A stretch of DNA of 6,181 nt from an uncultured Clostridia bacterium (GTDB lineage: Bacteria > Bacillota > Clostridia > Christensenellales > UBA1242), in assembly GCA_944372595.1 (NCBI GenBank), contig CALVZT010000047.1, positions 1 to 6,181 of the forward strand, read 5' to 3'. The notes beneath the pieces were generated by a model. That model had not been told where the DNA came from. It made no database searches and saw nothing but the letters and a program-made list of their open reading frames with translations. This document shows, piece after piece, positions 1-5,227 of the stretch. Positions within the stretch are counted from its first letter, which is position 1. Every line of letters starts with the position of its first letter. Made by a program: the position numbers and the translations under genes.

Positions 1-5
1 ATTAA

Positions 6-14
6 TGTTATAAT
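6..14 (+). promoter_or_regulatory. Extended -10 promoter element of the four-gene operon
   Basis: The bases TG-T-TATAAT form a perfect extended -10 element (TG at 6-7, TATAAT at 9-14). The expected transcription start is about position 21. A -35 box would fall outside the window and cannot be judged. The placement matters for gene 1: a transcript starting near 21 would be leaderless for the ATG at 22, but would give a leader of about 40 nt containing a Shine-Dalgarno for the GTG at 61. Promoter function is inferred from the motif alone. Confidence 0.6.
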
Positions 15-46
15 CAATAACATGAAAGATTCGGTTGATTTTTTAA

Positions 47-53
47 AAAAGGA
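47..53 (+). promoter_or_regulatory. Ribosome binding site that decides the start of the PHP gene
   Basis: AAAAGGA lies 7 nt before GTG at 61, a normal Shine-Dalgarno spacing. The ATG at 22 has no purine-rich element in the 21 bases before it, and those bases are occupied by the -10 box. The other three genes of this operon all have clear Shine-Dalgarno sequences, so the GTG is the better supported start. Confidence 0.5.
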
Positions 54-60
54 CTACAAG

Positions 61-921
61 GTGGATTATCATATACATACACCACATTCCGATGGTCATT
101 TTGGTGTTGCCGATATTATAAGACATGCACAAGACAACGAAGTTAAAGAAATATCGCTGACAGATCATGATAGCATAGATGTTTATAAAACTTTGAAACC
201 GCTAAACAATTTAAAAATAATTAGTGGGGTTGAAGTTTCGGTTGTTGTGGATGACATAAGAATTGAAATACTGGGATACGGCTTTGATGTCAAAAAATTA
301 AAAAAGTTTAAATTTTTAAATAACAAATACAGACGTGAAGTGTTTCAAAAAGTGTTAGACAAATTAATAAAAAAAGCAAATGAAAACGGCGCAGTTGCAA
401 ACAAAGTAAGGATTGACGAATATCCACTACTAAGTTGGTCTTTATATAATGAAATAAGTAGTCATATTGAAAATATAGAATTTATAAAGAAACACAAATT
501 AACCAATAATTTTAATCGAATACTTAATGACAAAAATTTTATCTTTTATACTCATCCTGAGCATATTGTACCATCAGTGGAGGAGGCAGTTAGATATATT
601 AGAGAGGCGGGAGGCATAGTGGTTTTAGCTCATCCTTATAAGTACAAAAAATACTATAATGGAATGGATGGGCTGGCACTGTGCAAATATTTATTTAGCA
701 AAAAATTGATTGATGGCATAGAAGTTGCTCATTCGGCACATAGTTTGCAAGAAATAAAAAAATTATATAATTTTGCCAAAAAGAATAATTTAATTTGTAC
801 TTTTGGAAGCGATTATCACGGCAACCTAACTTGGGACAAATATGACTGCGAAGTGGGTCGTTTGACCGAACTTGGTATAGATAGTATTCAAACACAACAA
901 TTGATTATTTCAAAGAGGTGA
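61..921 (+). CDS. PHP-domain metal-dependent phosphoesterase (YciV/RNase AM-like)
   Basis: Predicted cytosolic phosphoesterase of the PHP superfamily, first gene of the operon. Numbered from the GTG start (286 residues), the metal-ligand motifs appear in order: HIHT at 4-7, HSDG at 9-12, TDHD at 34-37, GVE at 56-58, AHP at 190-192 and GSDYHG at 249-254. The C-terminal half (SVEEAVRYI, then a Gly-Gly strand before AHP, then GSDYH) matches the layout of E. coli YciV (RNase AM, 3',5'-nucleotide bisphosphate phosphatase, about 293 residues), as does the insert at about 85-165. Substrate is inferred: a nucleotide or short RNA phosphate is likely, but PHP enzymes vary and specificity cannot be read here. 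The ATG at 22 would add 13 residues, but it lacks a ribosome site and overlaps the promoter; PHP proteins often begin right at the DxHxHT strand. The TGA stop lies inside the next gene's ribosome site. Confidence 0.88.
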   Translation: MDYHIHTPHSDGHFGVADIIRHAQDNEVKEISLTDHDSIDVYKTLKPLNNLKIISGVEVSVVVDDIRIEILGYGFDVKKLKKFKFLNNKYRREVFQKVLDKLIKKANENGAVANKVRIDEYPLLSWSLYNEISSHIENIEFIKKHKLTNNFNRILNDKNFIFYTHPEHIVPSVEEAVRYIREAGGIVVLAHPYKYKKYYNGMDGLALCKYLFSKKLIDGIEVAHSAHSLQEIKKLYNFAKKNNLICTFGSDYHGNLTWDKYDCEVGRLTELGIDSIQTQQLIISKR

Positions 922-924
922 TAA

Positions 925-1758
925 ATGAGCTATTACACTCTTGAAGATATATTTGCAGATATACTGGACGCGACAAAGGGCACAAAAAAAAGAAACAATA
1001 CTAATTATCAACTAATTAAAGAGATGATTTTGAAATTGTATTTGATGTGTTCTAATCAAGAATATAGCATTGATGATAAATATCAATTTGTTGAAGTGTT
1101 ATGTAAAACAGTAATCGGCGAAATTATTTCTTCCGACATTAAAATTAAAGTCAACATTGTTGATAATGATAACTTTTTTAACAAGAGCAATGCTGTTATG
1201 ACTTATAACCTTAAAGATGGAATAAAAATTTCTTCAAGATTTATTAGTAGTAGTAAGTTAACAATCAATCCGATGTTGTTGGTTAATGCATTATGTCACG
1301 AGGCGGGACACATTGAACAGTTTTTAACCACAAAAAGATTTATAGAGTATATTTTTTGTGATGAAAATAGCAATTTAAGTAACTATGAGAAGACATTATC
1401 TCGGGTTATTATTGCAAAAAATTTAGTAAACATAGGGCAAAGTATTGATGGATATTTGGAAACGTATGATAGCGATATAAGAGAATATGACGCCAATATG
1501 GTAAGAAATGTACTTTTTGATAAAATTTATGAAAATACATTTATGACCGATAAGCCTAATTCAACAATAAAAAAAGATATGGTAAATATCATGTACTCTA
1601 ATCATTTTCAATATTATGACGAAGGAAAAATTGATTATAATACAAGATTATTGTTAAAAAAAGCACAGCAAATTTCATTCGATAATTATGGTGTTTTTAA
1701 CAATGCCATTGAGGAATGTCAAATAACCCAAAATCAAATTCAATTAGGAGAGAGATAA
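925..1758 (+). CDS. Putative cytosolic zinc metallopeptidase with HEAGH motif, family not recognised
   Basis: A 277-residue protein I cannot assign to a named family. Residues 117-134 form a hydrophobic helix carrying HEAGH at 125-129, a textbook HExxH zinc-protease site with His125 and His129 as ligands and Glu126 as catalytic base. About 57 residues later, REYDAN at 186-191 resembles the downstream glutamate helix of gluzincins, making Glu187 the candidate third ligand (inference). There is no signal peptide and no membrane segment, so it should act in the cytosol, unlike many HExxH enzymes of the membrane-bound M48 type. The ribosome site AGAGGTGAT (914-922) overlaps the upstream TGA stop and sits close to the ATG, so translation is probably coupled to the PHP gene. 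The next gene starts 1 nt after its TAA. Alternative: a non-catalytic protein that keeps the fold. Confidence 0.75.
   Translation: MSYYTLEDIFADILDATKGTKKRNNTNYQLIKEMILKLYLMCSNQEYSIDDKYQFVEVLCKTVIGEIISSDIKIKVNIVDNDNFFNKSNAVMTYNLKDGIKISSRFISSSKLTINPMLLVNALCHEAGHIEQFLTTKRFIEYIFCDENSNLSNYEKTLSRVIIAKNLVNIGQSIDGYLETYDSDIREYDANMVRNVLFDKIYENTFMTDKPNSTIKKDMVNIMYSNHFQYYDEGKIDYNTRLLLKKAQQISFDNYGVFNNAIEECQITQNQIQLGER
1746..1752 (+). promoter_or_regulatory. Ribosome binding site supporting a TTG start
   Basis: AGGAGAG lies inside the last codons of the HEAGH gene, 7-9 nt before TTG at 1760. The first in-frame ATG (1820) has no ribosome site upstream and would remove the N-terminal 20 residues. The good Shine-Dalgarno plus the 1-nt gap to the upstream stop favour TTG initiation with translational coupling. 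Confidence 0.65.
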
Positions 1759-1759
1759 A

Positions 1760-2545
1760 TTGATAGAAAATATTTTTGGTTTAACTTCAAATCCAAACAT
1801 TGGAAATCATTATTATAATATGGACCATTTAATCATGGTGCTTGTAATGATTGCTTTTGCCGTGTTAATGCTAGTTTTGTTTTTGCCACGCTCTGAACAT
1901 GTAAAAAAAGTTATGTGCTTATTTTCTTGTATAGCATTATTTATTTTGCAAGTTTGCAAATTCGTTTATAGGGGATTAAGATTAAGTAGTTTGGGTCAGC
2001 CACTTAACTTTTGGGAAGTAACAGGTTTTGATTTGTCGTCAGTTGTCACTTGGTTAGTAATTACAATTGCTATAACTGTTATTTTTTCAAAAAGAGAAAC
2101 GATTTTTGTAATGTTCGGAAATGCTTTTGTGTTTAGCGTAGGAGCAACATCAGCAATATTATTTATGATAATTCCTTATTCGCTAGAAAGCGGGTATGCG
2201 ATGTACCATTCTATTAATATAATCACAATTTTAACTAACTTTTTATTGTTGTTTTTAGGATTTTATATGGGGCTTATAGATTTTTTAAAATTCAAAGTTA
2301 ACGATTTGTGGTTTGCCTTAATGAGTTTGGTTGTACTTGCACTTATTTGCTTAATATTATATTATGTGAGCGGACAAACTCTTAATTTGTTATTTATGAA
2401 GCACAATCCTATTTTTGAATATCTTAATTTTAATGCAAGTTATCCAGCAACATATTTTATTTCATTAGCGGTGTTCTTTATTATACAACTATTGCTTTAT
2501 GTACCAATTATGCTTTATGCAATAAAATTAAGGAAGAGGGATTAG
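1760..2545 (+). CDS. Polytopic membrane protein, divergent YwaF-like paralogue lacking the His-x-Cys motif
   Basis: A 261-residue integral membrane protein with about seven hydrophobic helices (near 22-42, 48-69, 91-109, 114-138, 150-171, 182-203 and 230-254) and a short basic end. It starts at TTG. By eye it aligns with the next gene over its full length. Asp22-His23 matches the first-helix His of the neighbour. WEVTGFDLSS (85-94) falls where the neighbour has FEAMPWHLCH, so the signature His becomes Asp91 and Cys becomes Ser93. His150 matches neighbour His145. TLNLLFMKHNP (207-217) matches the TNFMY...P loop. The tandem position supports duplication followed by divergence. A likely reading is a partner or regulatory subunit of the downstream protein, but this is inference; it could also be an unrelated seven-helix protein with chance similarity. 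Confidence 0.72.
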   Translation: MIENIFGLTSNPNIGNHYYNMDHLIMVLVMIAFAVLMLVLFLPRSEHVKKVMCLFSCIALFILQVCKFVYRGLRLSSLGQPLNFWEVTGFDLSSVVTWLVITIAITVIFSKRETIFVMFGNAFVFSVGATSAILFMIIPYSLESGYAMYHSINIITILTNFLLLFLGFYMGLIDFLKFKVNDLWFALMSLVVLALICLILYYVSGQTLNLLFMKHNPIFEYLNFNASYPATYFISLAVFFIIQLLLYVPIMLYAIKLRKRD

Positions 2546-2548
2546 GTT

Positions 2549-3340
2549 ATGACATTTTACGATTGGATGACAGCAAATGAAGAAGTACTTAGTGAAGGAC
2601 CAGGGTTATATTGTCCTTTGCATATAATTCTTATGGTGGTACTAGCAATATTGCTTGTGAGTTTTTATTTTATATTCAAAAAATATCCTATTTTTGCCAA
2701 AAAATTTATTTTTTGGATATGCATAATAATGATTATATCTCGTATTTTTCGCATGATATTTAGAATTTGTGTCGGAGCAGATACATTCTTTGAAGCAATG
2801 CCTTGGCATTTGTGCCATATAATGTGCTTTGTAATTGGATTTATGACAATATTTAATGTTAAAAAGTTTATTACACCTATTGCTGTATTTGCTTTCTTTG
2901 GTGGGGTTCTTACATTCTTATTTGGAGATTATTATCAATATAATGTACTAACTTTTTATGATGTTGAAAGTATAGGTTTGCATTTTATGTTGCCGCTAGT
3001 ATCAATTTATTATCTTGCAACAAAACAATTAAAATTATCATATACAACTATCTTACAAACTGCTATATTTATAGTATGCCTAGGTAGTTATGCAGAGATT
3101 GGTAATACAATTTTTAAAGATACCAATTTTATGTATATAAGAAAGAATGGATTACCCTTTAAAATATTTCCAGGAACACACATATTTACATACTTATTTT
3201 TGATAGCTATAACTTTTGGTGTTGCGTTAATTGCTTTAAGTATCAAAAATCACTATAAGAACAAAAAACATATTGACAAAAAAGAAATTTTATCAACAAC
3301 ACTTATTGATGAAGAAGAATTAATGGCCGAAAAAAAATAA
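2549..3340 (+). CDS. YwaF/TIGR02206-family integral membrane protein (TMEM164-like)
   Basis: A 263-residue protein with seven predicted membrane helices (near 23-43, 52-74, 86-103, 107-126, 142-157, 165-186 and 211-233) and a charged cytosolic tail (234-263). Family marks are His25 in the first helix (CPLH), MPWHLCH at 84-90 (the LPLHLC-like signature, His87 and Cys89), FFGG at 116-119, His145, and TNFMY at 192-196 followed by Pro203, which corresponds to the TNYMFL...P loop of YwaF proteins. Bacterial members have no established reaction. The animal relative TMEM164 is reported to be an acyltransferase acting on ether phospholipids, with a cysteine considered catalytic, so lipid acyl chemistry is a reasonable guess only. 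The ribosome site AGGAAGAGGG (2531-2540) precedes the ATG, 3 nt after the upstream stop. It is the last gene of the operon, and no clear terminator follows it. Confidence 0.8.
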   Translation: MTFYDWMTANEEVLSEGPGLYCPLHIILMVVLAILLVSFYFIFKKYPIFAKKFIFWICIIMIISRIFRMIFRICVGADTFFEAMPWHLCHIMCFVIGFMTIFNVKKFITPIAVFAFFGGVLTFLFGDYYQYNVLTFYDVESIGLHFMLPLVSIYYLATKQLKLSYTTILQTAIFIVCLGSYAEIGNTIFKDTNFMYIRKNGLPFKIFPGTHIFTYLFLIAITFGVALIALSIKNHYKNKKHIDKKEILSTTLIDEEELMAEKK

Positions 3341-3365
3341 TTTGTCGAAAATTTAAATTTTACTA

Positions 3366-3392
3366 TTTACATTTAGTTTAAATTGTGATAAT
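3366..3392 (+). promoter_or_regulatory. Promoter of the small acidic protein gene
   Basis: TTTACA (3366-3371) is a -35 candidate. TG-T-GATAAT (3384-3392) is an extended -10 with 5 of 6 matches to TATAAT. The spacer is 15 nt, short for sigma-A, but the TG extension can compensate; using TAATAT (3389-3394) as the -10 gives a 17-nt spacer with a poorer box. Upstream bases 3341-3361 are almost pure A/T and could serve as an UP-like element. The start would be near 3399, giving a leader of about 25 nt with a strong AAAAAGGAGA ribosome site at 3411-3420. Confidence 0.55.
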
Positions 3393-3425
3393 ATACACAC
3401 ATACGTAATTAAAAAGGAGAAGACA

Positions 3426-3677
3426 ATGAGTTCACATTACGAAGAAGATATCATACAACAACAGATTAATCAAGCATTCGCTGAGCGCGATCAAGAATTA
3501 GCAGAAAAACAAGCACTTTGGAAAGCTGAAGGTGATAGGCTTGAACAAGAATACTATGATCAAGTTGAAAGACAAAATGTTAATGAAGGTTTATTAGATT
3601 GGCTTCAATGTGTAGAAGATAAAAAGAATATCGAAGACTTCTTGAATAGTAGCGATGATGAAAATCCAGCATTATAA
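3426..3677 (+). CDS. Small, strongly acidic, mostly helical protein of unknown function
   Basis: An 83-residue protein I do not recognise. It contains 22 Asp/Glu against 7 Lys/Arg, for a net charge near -15. Residues 5-50 are rich in Glu, Gln, Ala and Leu without Gly or Pro apart from Gly36, which suggests a long helix or coiled coil. A short hydrophobic patch, GLLDWLQCV (55-63), could be an interaction surface. The end (74-83) is acidic and probably disordered. There is no signal peptide or membrane segment. The gene is a compact monocistronic unit with its own promoter, a near-consensus ribosome site 6 nt before the ATG, and a hairpin terminator just after the stop, which suggests it is well expressed. 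Readthrough from the upstream operon is also possible. The role is unknown; it could bind a basic partner, but nothing in the sequence names one. Confidence 0.75.
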   Translation: MSSHYEEDIIQQQINQAFAERDQELAEKQALWKAEGDRLEQEYYDQVERQNVNEGLLDWLQCVEDKKNIEDFLNSSDDENPAL

Positions 3678-3685
3678 TACAAATT

Positions 3686-3721
3686 AACTAAGTAGATTTA
3701 TTAATTTACTTGGTTTTTTTT
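3686..3721 (+). terminator. Intrinsic terminator after the small acidic protein gene
   Basis: The arms 3686-3698 and 3703-3715 pair over 13 positions, including two G-U pairs, around a 4-nt loop (3699-3702). A run of eight T follows (3714-3721). The stem is A/U rich but long, and the T run is uninterrupted. It lies 8 nt after the TAA stop and isolates the small gene from the transporter downstream. Confidence 0.82.
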
Positions 3722-3724
3722 ATT

Positions 3725-3742
3725 TATTATGTTAACATAATA
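3725..3742. promoter_or_regulatory. 18-bp perfect palindrome, possible operator upstream of the transporter
   Basis: The 18 bases centred between 3733 and 3734 (core GTTAAC, half-site TATTATGTT) equal their own reverse complement. The right arm contains CATAAT (3736-3741), a 5-of-6 match to the -10 consensus; the left arm contains TATTAT (3725-3730), another 5-of-6 match. The site ends 5 nt before the transporter ATG. A dimeric repressor bound here would cover the promoter region. Operator function and any regulator are inferred; I do not match it to a known regulon. Confidence 0.45.
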
Positions 3743-3747
3743 TAGCA

Positions 3748-5172
3748 ATGCAGTTTAAGTTACTTAATTTTCACAAAATAATAGCAAGAATAGCAGCCAA
3801 TTTAATATCCTGCTTTATCCCTTTGATTGTATATGATGCAACGGGAACAATAGTTTATGCATTATTGTCAATAGCAGGTGCAAAATTAAGTTGGTTTATT
3901 TTTGATATGCTTTTTAAGAAATTATATTATAAATATCCACAAATATTCCTTCTATTGAGAACGATTCCTTTTGTTTTGCTGGCGGTAAGCATATGGTTGC
4001 TAGACTATAATTTTATTATTGCAATTATTGGTATTATTATATTTTATGGAATGTCGGATGCATTTCGTTTTGTACCATCTGAATGTGTTTTTAACTATAA
4101 TAGTGGTAGCGATACTGGTAAATCTAATGCAACAACAAGATTATTTGAACAGATAGGCACATTGCTTGGTGTGATTGTTGGTGGTTTTTTGTTAAGTTAT
4201 ATCAGTAAGTTGTTGAATATAATTTTGGCTGTTGTTTTGTACTTAATTTCGGTTATTCCACTTGTTATTTACTATATCTACCATAGGAAAGATAAATATC
4301 TAAATTCTGAAATGGTTTCTAATGTGGTTTTGTTTAATGAGAAAAACAAAATCAAATCCCAAATTCAAAACAAAATAACAATAAAAGTTTTGTTAAGATA
4401 TTTTTTGGTTTATTTAATGTTTTGTTTTTGCGATGCTTTCCCGACAATGCTTAACTTGTATATTTTCTTTAACAATCCTAACGCATATGCTTACTTGGGT
4501 ATTGTTATGTCCTTTTATAATGGTTCTTATGGTGCATTTGGTTATATATATGGTAGTTTACAAAGCAAATATGATACCACCAAACTTTTTGTTGCAAGTT
4601 GTTTAACGGTTGCTATTGCAATGATAGTTGCTCCGTTTGTAACAGGTAATAAATTGTTATTAATATACATCTTAACCGTGTTTGGAAGTTCGTACTCAGT
4701 AGTAACAGCCTTCGTGCTTAATCGTATGCTTTTAAAAACGAGAATCATGGGCGTTAGCAACGAAGCAAATTTTTTGCGTTGTCAAGGTTCATCGTTTGCA
4801 ATTATTATAACGAGTATTGTTGCACTAGGAGGATTTATTCCTGCGTTTGTTACTATGGGATTAATGGCAACAATAAGCGCTATATTTATACCAGTTAATG
4901 AAGAGCAAACAAGAAAGATGTTGGTAGATTATATTCAAGAGAATAGTACAAGCAAAAAACAAACAGCAATGGCAAGTTTATCATTAAGACCATTTGGCAA
5001 AAAGTTTATTGATAAATCTTATAAGGAAATTGATAAACGTCCAGCAATAATAGTAGTAAAACCACAGGAAAATAGAGGCAGACACAAAAAAGTTAAGCCA
5101 GAAACTAAAATTGAAGTAAAGAAAGGCAAAATATTGAAAGAAAAAATACAAAAAGATAAGAAAAAAAGATAA
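3748..5172 (+). CDS. MFS-like transporter, 12 membrane helices, with long basic C-terminal tail
   Basis: A 474-residue inner-membrane protein. Hydrophobic segments lie near 11-29, 35-55, 66-85, 88-104, 134-151, 155-178, 215-237, 248-270, 279-297, 302-325, 346-364 and 366-382. A 35-residue hydrophilic loop (179-213) separates two six-helix halves, the layout of major facilitator transporters. EQIGTLLGVIVGG (134-146) resembles the Gly-rich motif C of the fifth helix. YGSLQSKYDTTKLF (268-281) fits the motif-A position between helices 8 and 9, but the first-half copy is not recognisable. The substrate is unknown. Residues 384-474 form a soluble extension, and 16 of the last 35 residues are Lys or Arg, unusual for this family and suited to binding acidic lipid or nucleic acid. 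There is no Shine-Dalgarno before the ATG, no other start codon nearby, and a palindrome immediately upstream. Confidence 0.8.
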   Translation: MQFKLLNFHKIIARIAANLISCFIPLIVYDATGTIVYALLSIAGAKLSWFIFDMLFKKLYYKYPQIFLLLRTIPFVLLAVSIWLLDYNFIIAIIGIIIFYGMSDAFRFVPSECVFNYNSGSDTGKSNATTRLFEQIGTLLGVIVGGFLLSYISKLLNIILAVVLYLISVIPLVIYYIYHRKDKYLNSEMVSNVVLFNEKNKIKSQIQNKITIKVLLRYFLVYLMFCFCDAFPTMLNLYIFFNNPNAYAYLGIVMSFYNGSYGAFGYIYGSLQSKYDTTKLFVASCLTVAIAMIVAPFVTGNKLLLIYILTVFGSSYSVVTAFVLNRMLLKTRIMGVSNEANFLRCQGSSFAIIITSIVALGGFIPAFVTMGLMATISAIFIPVNEEQTRKMLVDYIQENSTSKKQTAMASLSLRPFGKKFIDKSYKEIDKRPAIIVVKPQENRGRHKKVKPETKIEVKKGKILKEKIQKDKKKR

Positions 5173-5201
5173 TGTAAAACATATAACATTATCTTTTTTT
5201 T
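5161..5201. terminator. Bidirectional terminator between the transporter gene and glyA
   Basis: GATAATGT (5168-5175) pairs exactly with ACATTATC (5186-5193) around a 10-nt loop. The stem is flanked by seven A on the left (5161-5167) and eight T on the right (5194-5201). Read on + it ends the transporter transcript; read on - it gives an equivalent hairpin and U tract 27 nt past the glyA stop. The left arm includes the transporter's stop codon and its last three codons, so the coding end and the hairpin are the same bases. Confidence 0.85.
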
Positions 5202-5227
5202 GATGATATTTATTTATGCAATACCAT

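Noticed and set aside
695..895. 66-codon open frame on the - strand within the PHP gene
   Set aside because: It lies wholly inside a well-supported PHP-domain gene whose GSDYHG motif is encoded on the + strand here; no ribosome site or recognisable product.
919..921. Possible TGA=Trp code, given the very AT-rich, Mollicutes-like composition
   Set aside because: The PHP gene ends naturally at TGA with the next gene's start 3 nt later, and Trp residues are encoded by TGG throughout, so the standard bacterial code fits.
3348..3361. 14-bp palindrome AAAATTTAAATTTT after the membrane-protein operon, considered as a terminator or operator
   Set aside because: The stem would be only about five A-U pairs with no T run after it. 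It is better explained as A/T-rich sequence upstream of the next promoter.
4542..4760. 72-codon open frame on the - strand inside the transporter gene
   Set aside because: Antisense to helices 8-11 of the transporter; composition is what the complement of hydrophobic codons gives, with no supporting signals.
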